This document shows positions 53,786 to 62,471 of a stretch of DNA of 64,000 bases, piece by piece (within the stretch, counting starts at the first letter, position 1; each line of letters opens with the position of its first letter). This DNA comes from Caballeronia megalochromosomata (GTDB lineage Bacteria; Pseudomonadota; Gammaproteobacteria; Burkholderiales; Burkholderiaceae). Under the pieces are notes generated by a model. The model made no database searches. It was not told the origin of the DNA and was given only the letters and a program-made list of their open reading frames with translations. A program made the translations under genes and the position numbers. The DNA lies in assembly GCA_001580565.1 (NCBI GenBank), contig LRBF01000096.1, positions 25,939-89,938 on the forward strand, read 5' to 3'.

Positions 53786-55018
53786 TCACCATGTCACGGG
53801 CAACGCTTCGACCCGATAGACCTGAGACGTGCTGTTGAACGTGAGCGCCTCGACAGGCACGGCGAGCCGTAATCCCGGCAGACGCTTGAACAGCATGCTG
53901 AAGACCGTTTGCAACTCCAGACGTGCGAGCGGCTGCCCGAGACATTGATGGATGCCGTAGGCGAATGCCACGTGCTCCTGCGGGTTGCGATGAATATCGA
54001 ACGTATCGGGGTTCGGAAATACGGCGGGATCGCGATTGGCCGCGAAGATCAGCGGATACACGCCTTCGCCCGCGCGAATCAGCTGATCGCCGATCATCAC
54101 GTCCGCCGTCGCCACGCGCGCGGAATTGAAATGCGCGATCGTGTGAAAGCGCAGCATCTCTTCGACGGCGCTCGCGAGCAGAGAGGGATCGGCATCGAGT
54201 TCGGCGCGCTGATCCGGGTTCATCAGCAGCGACAGCGTGCCGAGACCGATCTGGCTGCCGGTCGTGCCGTGCCCCGCCGAATACAGCAGCGACGCGATGC
54301 GCACCACTTCTTCGCGCGTCACATGGCCTGGCCGGATCTGCTCGATGACGAGGCGGCTCAGCATGTCGCGTCCGTCGCCGGGATCGGCCTCCTTGCGCTC
54401 GATGATCAGGCCGAGATGCGCCTCCATCTTGCGCACCGCCTCCTGCACGACCTCCGGCGACGCGGTGTGATCGTTGCGCGTGTTGCTCCATGTGCCGAGC
54501 TTCGTATGATCCTCGTACGGCACGCCGAGCAGCGCGGAGATGACCATCGACGGAAGCGGCTGCGAAAAATATTCGACGAAATCGAGGGGCGGTCCGTGTT
54601 CGATCATCTTGTCGATGAGGCCGTCGATGAGCGTGCGGACCATCGGCCGCAAATCGCTCATGCGCTTCTGCATGAAGTCTTTCGTCAGCATGCGCCGGAA
54701 GCGGGCATGATCCGGATCGTCCATGTTGATGAACGCCTGACGCGAGCGCGCCTGCACGGCTCGCGCGGGCGAAACGGAGGGATAGCCCGGACGAAACGGA
54801 TCGACGCTGAAATGCGGACTGCCGAGAATCGCGCGGACGTCCTCCCAGCGCGTCGCGATCCAGGCGCGGGAACCGTCCCAAAGCTTGACGCTGCTGAGCG
54901 GTTGAACCGCACGCAAGCGCGCATATTCCAGCGGCGGACCGAGCGGGCCGGCTGGCCGCGGAAACGGAAATTCGCGTTCCGCGTGGTCGCGAGCGATCAC
55001 ATCTGCATCGTTTTGCAC
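53786..55018 (-). CDS. Cytochrome P450 (fourth), I-helix acid replaced by Gly
   Basis: 410 residues from GTG 55018, selected for the AAGGAG 9 bases upstream; ATG 55048 overlaps the MFS stop (ATGA) and is an alternative. K-helix 'EEMLRFHT' and heme loop 'FAYGIHQCLGQPLA' with Cys 359 are normal. The I-helix reads 'SAGHGTTGSQIGLG': the acid of the usual AGHETT is Gly, while the following Thr pair is kept. That acid takes part in oxygen activation in the family, so chemistry may differ (peroxygenase-like or substrate-assisted). Forms an SDR-P450-MFS unit. Confidence 0.92.
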   Translation of the reverse strand: MQNDADVIARDHAEREFPFPRPAGPLGPPLEYARLRAVQPLSSVKLWDGSRAWIATRWEDVRAILGSPHFSVDPFRPGYPSVSPARAVQARSRQAFINMDDPDHARFRRMLTKDFMQKRMSDLRPMVRTLIDGLIDKMIEHGPPLDFVEYFSQPLPSMVISALLGVPYEDHTKLGTWSNTRNDHTASPEVVQEAVRKMEAHLGLIIERKEADPGDGRDMLSRLVIEQIRPGHVTREEVVRIASLLYSAGHGTTGSQIGLGTLSLLMNPDQRAELDADPSLLASAVEEMLRFHTIAHFNSARVATADVMIGDQLIRAGEGVYPLIFAANRDPAVFPNPDTFDIHRNPQEHVAFAYGIHQCLGQPLARLELQTVFSMLFKRLPGLRLAVPVEALTFNSTSQVYRVEALPVTW

Positions 55019-55044
55019 TGATCCTTCTCCTTGGGATGAAGCCG

Positions 55045-56415
55045 TCATTCGACGCTCACGCTGCCCGTTGCCGGCATGTCGGGCGCGTTGCGTCCCGCAT
55101 CGGCTTTCGTGCGCGACTGACTGACATGGAAAGCGAGAAAGGCCGAGACGAGGAAGAAAGCGGACATCACATACAGACCCGACCGGCTGCTTCCGGTCAA
55201 GTCATGCGATATGCCGAGAATCCACGGTCCGACGAGACCCGCCGTGCTCGCGACCGAGTTGATGAAGGCAATCGCGATCGCCGCGCGCGCGCCGCTGAAC
55301 GACATCGCGGGGATGGTCCAGAACAATGGCACCGCTGCCTGCACGCCCGCGGCGCTGATGCAAAGACCGATCAGGCCGATGATCGGAGACTCGACTCTCG
55401 CCGTGATGCACAGCCCGGCGGCCGAGAGCAGCAGGACGATCAGCAAGTGCCATTTCCGGTCGCCGGTCCTGCGCGATGTCCACGCCGCCAGCGCAATGCC
55501 GACCACCGCCGCCAGCCAGGGAATCGACGCGATCATGCCCGCATCGACGGGACCGACGTGAAAGCGCTCCTGCACGATCTTCGGCAGAAAATACGTGACC
55601 GCCCAGAAGCCGATGATGATGCAGAACTCCAGACCGATATACAGCCAGGTCAACGGATCACAGACGACAGCCTTGAGCTCGCGCACGCTCGCTTTCGCAT
55701 GACCCTGAGACGACACGCTTTTCGCGAGCAGATGGTCGCGTTCTTCCCGCGTCAGCCATTTCGCGTGGTTCGGCCCGTCGGGAAGAATGAAGAGCACGAG
55801 CATGCCCATCAGGATCGCGGGAATGCCTTCGAGCGCGAAAGCCCAGCGCCATCCGGCGATGCCGGCCACGCCGTCCATCAGAAGAAGCCCCGCGGTGACC
55901 ACGGAGCCGAGCGCGAGCGATATCGGAACGCTCAGTTCCAGCGTCAGATACGCCTGGCCAAGCAGGTGTCGTGGATACCAGAACGTCAGATAAAAGAGCA
56001 CGCCGGGAAAGAAGCCCGCCTCGGCGACACCCAGCAGGAAGCGCAGCGTGTAGAGCATGGGAACGCTGTGCGTCGTCGCGAGCAGGCAGGTGACGATGCC
56101 CCAGCTGATCATGATTCGCGCGATCCAGCGTCGCGCGCCGAATCGCACGATGGCCATGTTCGACGGCACCTCGAACACGAGATAACCGAGAAAGAAAATA
56201 CCTGCCGCGAAGCCGAATGCGGATGCGCTGAGATGCAGTTCCTTGGAGATCGGAGAGAACAGGACGCCGAGATTGGCGCGATCGATATAGTTGACGAAGA
56301 AACACAGGATGAGGATCGGTATGATCCGCAAGGTCACCTTCAGGAAGATCTTCCGCTCAAGGGCGGCATGCTCGCTGGAACGTTCGGCGCTTTGCGCGCG
56401 TGGATGGTTTTGCAT
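55045..56415 (-). CDS. MFS transporter, phthalate/tartrate permease type
   Basis: 456 residues from ATG 56415 (GAGGAG upstream). 'CFFVNYIDRANLGVLFSPISKEL', 'VPSNMAIVRFGARRWIARIMISWG' and 'GVAEAGFFPGVLFYLTFWYP' are typical of the ACS family subset that carries phthalate, tartrate and 4-hydroxyphenylacetate. First gene of a unit with P450 and SDR, so import of an aromatic or cyclic acid is likely. Confidence 0.88.
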   Translation of the reverse strand: MQNHPRAQSAERSSEHAALERKIFLKVTLRIIPILILCFFVNYIDRANLGVLFSPISKELHLSASAFGFAAGIFFLGYLVFEVPSNMAIVRFGARRWIARIMISWGIVTCLLATTHSVPMLYTLRFLLGVAEAGFFPGVLFYLTFWYPRHLLGQAYLTLELSVPISLALGSVVTAGLLLMDGVAGIAGWRWAFALEGIPAILMGMLVLFILPDGPNHAKWLTREERDHLLAKSVSSQGHAKASVRELKAVVCDPLTWLYIGLEFCIIIGFWAVTYFLPKIVQERFHVGPVDAGMIASIPWLAAVVGIALAAWTSRRTGDRKWHLLIVLLLSAAGLCITARVESPIIGLIGLCISAAGVQAAVPLFWTIPAMSFSGARAAIAIAFINSVASTAGLVGPWILGISHDLTGSSRSGLYVMSAFFLVSAFLAFHVSQSRTKADAGRNAPDMPATGSVSVE

Positions 56416-56729
56416 CGTCTCCTCACCAATGGATTGATCAGGCACGGCCGGCCGTCGCGCAGGTTTCCGATGCTTGCGAGGTCATGACCGTGTGGTGCCG
56501 CTTCTCGGTGGCGGCGTGGCGCAAAGGTCCGGCAGACGTGGATATGCGGCGCCCGATCATGCATCGTCGTCTGCCGCTAACGAAACGCAGAGACGACGAT
56601 TCCTCCGGACCGCGAAACAGCGTTCGTGGTCCGTGAAGACTGGTTTGGGTCACTCGGGGTTACGCGCGGTGCAATCGACGTAGCGCGCGCACTGCGGTCT
56701 GTCTGGACTCGTTTGTCTGTCGGTAGCTT

Positions 56730-56743
56730 ATGCGTCGACGCAT
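56730..56743. repeat. Perfect 14-base palindrome
   Basis: Sequence ATGCGTCGACGCAT is fully self-complementary. It is immediately beside repeat copy C. It could be a dimer-binding site; a chance palindrome cannot be excluded. Confidence 0.35.
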
Positions 56744-56749
56744 GCCGCG

Positions 56750-56784
56750 ACCAATACGTTTTTCTGATCCATTGAGACGAAAAA
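56750..56784 (-). repeat. 35-base repeat, copy C
   Basis: On the plus strand it begins ACCAATACGTTTTTCTGATC. It matches copy B at 29 of 35 positions on the opposite strand. Six of the differences fall so that, in one frame of both copies, the encoded phrase is FF-x-S-x-D-x-KNVLV, with two silent changes. This suggests either a conserved operator or a relic of a shared coding fragment. Confidence 0.6.
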
Positions 56785-56825
56785 TATAGCGAGGGAGAGG
56801 CTATATGTGCCGTTGTCGCTTCTTC

Positions 56826-57062
56826 TCACCACGCGTTCAGGCAAGGACGCGTCTTCTGCGGCGGATACACCTGCCAGGAGCCGTCGGCGTGCCTGAAGAA
56901 GTGCATCGACAAATCGCGTGACGGGCGGCTGATGTCCACCCGGATGCAGCGGTGGAAGCCGGCTTCGTTGCGAGCGAGACGCACGACGCGCGCGGGAGCC
57001 GCAAGATACGGCGCCAGCCACTTCTCGACCAGCCCACGCAATGTCATCGAACTATCGTTCAT
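56826..57062 (-). CDS. Small 78-residue protein, divergent from TetR regulator
   Basis: ATG 57062 has GGGAG 7 bases upstream. The protein is basic and compact, with phrases 'LRGLVEKWLAPYLAAPARVVR', here shortened to 'GLVEKWLAPYLA' and 'VRLARNEAGFHRCIRVD', and 'MHFFRHADGSWQVYPP'. No signal peptide or membrane helix is evident. I do not recognise the family with certainty; it resembles short conserved proteins of Burkholderia. Two of the three TetR-type palindromes lie 27-64 bases before its start, so it is likely under the same regulator. Confidence 0.7.
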   Translation of the reverse strand: MNDSSMTLRGLVEKWLAPYLAAPARVVRLARNEAGFHRCIRVDISRPSRDLSMHFFRHADGSWQVYPPQKTRPCLNAW

Positions 57063-57088
57063 TTTCGCACTCCCGAACCGCGTATCAA

Positions 57089-57104
57089 TTGGTCCAATGA
57101 CCAA
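57089..57104. promoter_or_regulatory. TetR operator, site 1
   Basis: TTGGTC-CAAT-GACCAA, a perfect 6-4-6 palindrome between the divergent small gene and tetR-family gene. Confidence 0.75.
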
Positions 57105-57110
57105 ATAATA

Positions 57111-57126
57111 GTGGTCGCTTGACCAA
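57111..57126. promoter_or_regulatory. TetR operator, site 2
   Basis: GTGGTC-GCTT-GACCAA, one mismatch from the perfect palindrome, 22 bp (two helical turns) from site 1. Confidence 0.7.
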
Positions 57127-57204
57127 TTAACAAGAAACAGATTGCTAGGCGTTACCATTAACTCCATGGAATATGAGCCCGATTCAGGTATAAGATGGAC
57201 GCAA

Positions 57205-57220
57205 TTGGTCAGAAGACTAA
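57205..57220. promoter_or_regulatory. TetR operator, site 3
   Basis: TTGGTC-AGAA-GACTAA, one mismatch from the perfect palindrome, 66-81 bases upstream of the regulator start, in the same gap as sites 1 and 2. Confidence 0.65.
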
Positions 57221-57285
57221 ATGTTCCAGGTCGACTGAACCTCTGAAGCATCCCGCTGACTTCGCTGAACGGAGCGGAACAATCC

Positions 57286-57939
57286 ATGGATAATCTGACG
57301 ATTGCGCTGTCGGGCATAACCGGCGTAGAGAAAAAAACCGCGCTGCGCGGACGTCGCGAAACGCGCGTGCCCGAGATTCTGGAAGCCGCGATCAGCGTAT
57401 TTGCATCGCAGGGAAACGGCGGCTTCACGCAGCGTGGCGTCGCGGCGGCGGCGAACATTCGCCTCGCGACGCTTCAGCACTATTTCGGCAGCCGCGACTT
57501 GCTTCTCAGAGCCACCATCGAGGCACTCGCGCAGCGTTACCTCAACCGCTTCCATGAACTGGCGGAAGACAATCGAATGACGCCGGAAGCGCGTTTTCAT
57601 TCCGTGCTCGACGAGACGTTCAACACGCTGACTCGAACAGACAACGTTCTCAGTCCTTTTGCGCTGGAATGCTGGTGTCTCGCGGAACATCACCCTGATA
57701 TGCGCGAATTGATGGAAGGCGTGAGCGAGCGATATCAGTCACTCTTCAGCACGCTGGTCGCACAGATCAATCCTGATCTCGCCGCGCAAGAGTGCCGCAT
57801 TCGCGGCGCATTGATTTACTCGCATTGGCAGGGCTTGATCGTGTTCCTGCGCCGGTCGGGCCGTAATGCGCCGGATCTCGAGGCTTTTCGGAAGGCGACT
57901 GCGGTTTTGTGGACCGCGCTCGGGAAAGTGTCGTCGTAA
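57286..57939 (+). CDS. TetR-family regulator of the efflux operon
   Basis: 217 residues from ATG 57286 (GGAGCGG upstream). The N-terminal helix-turn-helix is 'VPEILEAAISVFASQG' followed by 'FTQRGVAAAANIRLATLQHYFGSRDLLLRA', quoted here as 'FTQRGVAAAANI' and 'TLQHYFGSRDLLL'. The rest is a helical ligand domain. It sits 105 bp ahead of the RND gene and shares an intergenic region with three matching palindromes, the usual layout for an autoregulated repressor of a pump. Ligand unknown, possibly an island metabolite. Confidence 0.9.
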   Translation: MDNLTIALSGITGVEKKTALRGRRETRVPEILEAAISVFASQGNGGFTQRGVAAAANIRLATLQHYFGSRDLLLRATIEALAQRYLNRFHELAEDNRMTPEARFHSVLDETFNTLTRTDNVLSPFALECWCLAEHHPDMRELMEGVSERYQSLFSTLVAQINPDLAAQECRIRGALIYSHWQGLIVFLRRSGRNAPDLEAFRKATAVLWTALGKVSS

Positions 57940-58044
57940 GCGATTGCATTGATCGGCATTGCGCGATGCGCCGGTGCAGATTACAAGCTTGTCATTTGAA
58001 GGACAGTATCAGGTAAGGCGTCCAGCCCCACACTCCATCCCGTT

Positions 58045-61000
58045 GTGCAGTCACAAGAACCCGCGCGTTCTGGCGTCGGGTCACAATCGTGGATACCTCT
58101 CGTGTGGATCGTTCGACTGGCCCTTCGTCGGCCCTATACCTTCGTCGTGCTGGCGCTGCTCCTGTTCATGGTCGGACCGCTTGCGATCCTGCGCACGCCG
58201 ACCGATATTTTCCCCAACATCAACATCCCGGTGGTCAGCATCGTCTGGTCCTATAACGGCTTTTCAGCCGAAGACATGGCCCGGCGCATCACGACCAACT
58301 ATGAGCGCGCGCTGACTTCGGATATCGAGAATATCGAGCACGTGGAGTCGCAGTCGCTCAATGGCGTGTCGATCATCAAGATCTTTTTTCATCCCGGCGC
58401 GGACATCAACCGTGCGGTGGCGCAGGCGACGTCCAGCTCGGCGTCGATCCTGCGGGTCCTGCCGCCCGGCACGCTGCCGCCCAACATCATCACGTATAAC
58501 GCGTCCACCGTGCCCATCCTGCAACTGGGTCTGACGAGCGCGACGCTGCCGGAACAATCGCTGTACGACCTGGGCAACAGCTTCGTACGCACGCAGCTCG
58601 CCACCGTGCAGGGCGCGGCCGTGCCGCTGCCCTACGGCGGCAAGATTCGCCAGATCATGATCGATATCGATCCGCGCAAGCTCCAGGCAAGAAACCTCTC
58701 GCCGAGCGATATCGTCAACGCGGTGAACGTGCAGAACCTGATCCTGCCGGGTGGCACCGCGAAGATCGGCACGCGCGAGTACAACGTCCAGATGAACGGC
58801 AGCACAGAGAGCGTCGCCGCGCTCAACGACCTGCCCATCGAGGCGGTCAACGGCAGCATGGTCTATCTGCGCGACGTGGCGCAGGTGCGCGACGGCTATG
58901 CGCCGCAGACCAACATCGTGCGCAGCGACGGCAAGCGCGCCGCGCTGTTGACGGTCGAGAAGACCGGCAGCACGTCGACGCTGACCATCATCCAGCAGAT
59001 CAAGTCGATGCTGCCCACGATCTCAGCCGGCTTGCCCAAGGCGCTGCATATCGTGCCGCTCGCGGATCAGTCGGTGTTCGTCAAGTCCGCGATCCTCGGC
59101 GTGGTACGCGAGGCGCTGATCGCCGCGTGCCTGACCGCGATGATGATCCTGCTCTTTCTCGGTAGCTGGCGCGCGACGCTCATCATCGCGGTGACGATTC
59201 CGCTGTCGGTCATCACTTCGCTGCTGGCGCTGTCGGCGCTCGGCGAAACCATCAACATCATGACGCTCGGCGGCCTCGCGCTCGCCGTGGGCATTCTGGT
59301 GGACGATGCGACTGTCGCGATCGAAAACATCACGCATCATCTGGAGAACGGCGCGCCGCTCGCGGATGCCATTCTCAACGGCTCCGGTGAAATCGCCGTA
59401 CCGACTTTCGTATCCACACTGTCCATCTGCATCGTGTTCGCGCCGATGTTCCTGCTCTCGGGCGTCGCGCGTTATCTCTTCGTGCCGATGGCCGAGGCAG
59501 TCGTCTTCGCGATGTGTGCGTCGTACTTCTTCTCACGCACGCTGATTCCGACGCTCGCGATGTATCTGCTCAAGGCCCGCGCGAAGCAGGCGCCGGCGGG
59601 GCGGCTCGCGTTTCTCTCGCGCTGGCAGGCGAGCTTCGAACATCGCTTCGAGGCTTTGCGCATGCGTTACCGGGCCGCGTTGACACGCAACACCGCTCGG
59701 CCGCGCACGGTCGTCCTGATCTTCGCGCTCTTCTGCGCGGGTTCGATGGCGCTGGTTCCGTTCGCGGGACGCGACTTCTTCCCGACCATCGATACCGGCG
59801 AGATTCGGCTGCATATGCGCGCGCCCACGGGAACGCGTATCGAAGAAACGGCGCGCCTCACCGATGAAGTCGAGGCAAAGATCCGCACCGTGATACCGAA
59901 GTCCGAAGAGGCATCGCTCCTCGACAACATCGGCTTGCCGGTGAGCGGCATCAACCTCACGTACTCGTCGTCGGCGCCCATCGGCACGGAAGACGCGGAC
60001 ATCATGATCGCCCTCAAGCCCGGACATGCGCCAACCGCGTCCTACGTCGCGAAACTGCGTGGCGTGCTGGCGGCCTCGTTCCCCGGCACCACGTTCTCGT
60101 TCCTGCCCGCCGACATCACCAGCCAGATTCTCAACTTCGGGCAGCCCGCGCCGATCGACATTCAGATCGTCGGCAGGAACCTCGATGCCAACCGCGCGGT
60201 GGCGAACGATCTGCTCGCGCGGATGCGCGGCGTCCACGGACTCGTCGATGCACGCATCCAGCAACCCGCCGATGCCCCGGCGATCAACGTCCGCGTCGAT
60301 CGCACCAAGGCCATGCTGGCCGGCCTCACGCAGAAGCAGATCGCGCAGGACATGCTGATCTCGCTCTCGGGCAGCTCGCAGACCACGCCGAATTTCTGGC
60401 TCGATCCGAAGAACGGCGTGAGTTATCCGCTGATGGCGCAGGTGCCTCAGTACGACATCCACTCGTTGCAGACGCTCGCCAATCTGCCGCTCAGCCAGCA
60501 CGCGGCGTCGAGCGCGCCGCAGAGCATCCTGGCGTCGCTCGGCAGCATGCAGCGCGGCTCGCAGCAGGCGGTGGTGTCGCATTACAACGTGCAGCCCGTC
60601 ATCGATATCTACGCGTCGGTGCAGGGTCGCGATCTGGGTGGGGTCGCGGCGGACGTGTCGCGCCTGATCGGGCAGAGCCGCGCGCATCTGCCGGGCGGTT
60701 CGACCATCGTCATGCGCGGGCAGGTCCAGTCGATGACGCAATCGTTCAACGGGCTCGGCTTCGGACTGATCTTCGCGATCGCGCTCGTCTATCTGCTGAT
60801 GGTGGTGAATTTTCAGTCGTGGCTCGATCCGCTGATCATCATCGGCGGTCTGCCTGCATCGCTTGCGGGTATCGCGTGGATGCTCTTCGCGACCGGCACG
60901 ACGCTGAGCGTGCCGGCGCTCACCGGGACGATTCTCTGCATCGGCATCGCGACGGCAAACAGCATCCTCGTGGTCAACGCCGCGCGCGAACTGTTGCGCG

Positions 61001-62460
61001 ATGGCATGCCGCCCGTGCAGGCCGCGATCGAAGCGGGTTTCTCACGCTTTCGCCCGGTGCTGATGACCGCGCTCGCCATGCTGATCGGCATGCTGCCGAT
61101 GGCGCTTGGACTGGGCGATGGCGGCGAACAGAACGCACCGCTCGGACGCGCGGTGATAGGCGGCCTGATGCTCGGCACGGTGTCCACGCTGCTCTTCGTC
61201 CCCGTGGTGTTCGGCGTCGTGCATGCATGGCTCGCGCGTCGGCAGGCTGCGCGGGGCGCATCCTTCCATCGACGCCAGATAACGAACATCATGAATCAGC
61301 AAGACAATCACACGACCAGACGGCGCTTTCTCCCTGCGCTACTTCTTCTCGGGGTCGCAGCCGCGCTGCTCGGCGCCGGCATCATGCCGCGTCTCCACGC
61401 ACAAAGCGCGCTGGCCGCGCAGGCCGACGTCCAGAGCGTGATGAACGTATCGGTCATCGCGCCGCGTCAGGCGCCGGCCACGCAGGAACTGCTGTTGCCG
61501 GGCGCCGTGTCGGCGTTCTCGGACGCGTCGGTTTATGCGCGCACCAGCGGATATGTTCAGCACTGGTATGCCGACATCGGCGCGCACGTGAAGCAAGGGC
61601 AATTGCTCGCGGTGATCCAGACACCTGAAGTCGATGCGCAATTGCAGCAGGCACGCGCCGACGAAGCCACCGCGCGAGCGAACTATGTCTATGCGAGGGA
61701 CACGGCCGCACGCTGGCAGGACATGCTGAAGACGCAGTCGGTGTCGCAACAGGATGCCGATACGAAGACCGGCGACATGCTCGCGAAGCAGGCCATGTTG
61801 TCATCCGCGCAGGCCAACGTGCGCCGCCTCATGGAGCTCGTGTCGTACGAAAAAGTGCTCGCGCCTTTCGACGGCGTGCTGAGCGCGCGCCGTGTCGATG
61901 TCGGCGCGCTCGTCACGGCGGGCGGCACACCCGGTCTCGGCGGCACCACGGGTGAACTCTTCCATGTGGTGCAGAGCGATACCTTGCGCGTATTCATCGA
62001 TGTTCCGCAGGGCGATGCGCCCTTTGTGACCTCGACGACCCAGGCATATCTCACCGCGCAGCAGTATCCCGGACGACGCTTCCCCGCGACGGTCGCGCGC
62101 AATGCCGGCGCCATGGATCCGGTGACGCGCACCTTGCGCGTCGAGCTGGACGTGGTGAACGGCGATGGCGCGCTGTTGCCGGGCGCTTACGCGCAGGCGC
62201 ATCTGGAACTCGTCAGTCAGACACCGAAACTGGATCTTCCCGTGAGCGCCCTGCTCTTCCGGCCGAACGGCGTGACGGTGGCCACCGTCGATGCATCGAA
62301 CAGGATCGGCCTCAGCACCGTGACGCTCGGTCGCGATTTCGGCACGCATGTGGAGATCATGACTGGCCTGCAGTCGTCCGACAAGGTGATAGACAACCCC
62401 GGCGACGCGATCACGAGCGGCGAAGCGGTGAAGATTGCCAAGTCCGCGAGCGCATCGTGA
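58045..62460 (+). CDS. RND efflux permease fused in frame to its periplasmic adaptor
   Basis: 1471 residues from GTG 58045 (in-frame stop at 58012; no good ribosome site; GTG 58102 is an alternative). Residues 1-1075 are a full HAE1-type RND pump: first helix 'TFVVLALLLFMVG', proton-relay Asp 420/421 in 'GILVDDATVAIENI', and the TM10 segment 'GIATANSILVVNAA', where the Lys of AcrB is Ala. Without a stop the frame continues into a membrane-fusion protein: a helix 'FLPALLLLGVAAALLGAGI' (about 1096-1114), lipoyl halves 'SVYARTSGYVQHWYADIGA' and 'KVLAPFDGVLSARRVDVGA', hairpin and barrel domains. ATG 61291 is the normal adaptor-type start but has no clear ribosome site. Topology allows a true fusion: the RND C-terminus is cytoplasmic and the new helix returns to the periplasm. 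Confidence 0.85.
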   Translation: MQSQEPARSGVGSQSWIPLVWIVRLALRRPYTFVVLALLLFMVGPLAILRTPTDIFPNINIPVVSIVWSYNGFSAEDMARRITTNYERALTSDIENIEHVESQSLNGVSIIKIFFHPGADINRAVAQATSSSASILRVLPPGTLPPNIITYNASTVPILQLGLTSATLPEQSLYDLGNSFVRTQLATVQGAAVPLPYGGKIRQIMIDIDPRKLQARNLSPSDIVNAVNVQNLILPGGTAKIGTREYNVQMNGSTESVAALNDLPIEAVNGSMVYLRDVAQVRDGYAPQTNIVRSDGKRAALLTVEKTGSTSTLTIIQQIKSMLPTISAGLPKALHIVPLADQSVFVKSAILGVVREALIAACLTAMMILLFLGSWRATLIIAVTIPLSVITSLLALSALGETINIMTLGGLALAVGILVDDATVAIENITHHLENGAPLADAILNGSGEIAVPTFVSTLSICIVFAPMFLLSGVARYLFVPMAEAVVFAMCASYFFSRTLIPTLAMYLLKARAKQAPAGRLAFLSRWQASFEHRFEALRMRYRAALTRNTARPRTVVLIFALFCAGSMALVPFAGRDFFPTIDTGEIRLHMRAPTGTRIEETARLTDEVEAKIRTVIPKSEEASLLDNIGLPVSGINLTYSSSAPIGTEDADIMIALKPGHAPTASYVAKLRGVLAASFPGTTFSFLPADITSQILNFGQPAPIDIQIVGRNLDANRAVANDLLARMRGVHGLVDARIQQPADAPAINVRVDRTKAMLAGLTQKQIAQDMLISLSGSSQTTPNFWLDPKNGVSYPLMAQVPQYDIHSLQTLANLPLSQHAASSAPQSILASLGSMQRGSQQAVVSHYNVQPVIDIYASVQGRDLGGVAADVSRLIGQSRAHLPGGSTIVMRGQVQSMTQSFNGLGFGLIFAIALVYLLMVVNFQSWLDPLIIIGGLPASLAGIAWMLFATGTTLSVPALTGTILCIGIATANSILVVNAARELLRDGMPPVQAAIEAGFSRFRPVLMTALAMLIGMLPMALGLGDGGEQNAPLGRAVIGGLMLGTVSTLLFVPVVFGVVHAWLARRQAARGASFHRRQITNIMNQQDNHTTRRRFLPALLLLGVAAALLGAGIMPRLHAQSALAAQADVQSVMNVSVIAPRQAPATQELLLPGAVSAFSDASVYARTSGYVQHWYADIGAHVKQGQLLAVIQTPEVDAQLQQARADEATARANYVYARDTAARWQDMLKTQSVSQQDADTKTGDMLAKQAMLSSAQANVRRLMELVSYEKVLAPFDGVLSARRVDVGALVTAGGTPGLGGTTGELFHVVQSDTLRVFIDVPQGDAPFVTSTTQAYLTAQQYPGRRFPATVARNAGAMDPVTRTLRVELDVVNGDGALLPGAYAQAHLELVSQTPKLDLPVSALLFRPNGVTVATVDASNRIGLSTVTLGRDFGTHVEIMTGLQSSDKVIDNPGDAITSGEAVKIAKSASAS

Positions 62461-62471
62461 AGGAGGACAGA

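Larger units (their letters stand above)
56416..56825. other. 410-base intergenic region upstream of MFS operon
   Basis: No coding sequence is convincing. The region must hold the promoter of the MFS-P450-SDR unit at its left end. Near its right part are a perfect 14-base palindrome (56730-56743) and copy C of the 35-base repeat (56750-56784). A-rich DNA around 56780-56790 follows. It could also contain the remains of a decayed gene. Confidence 0.45.
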
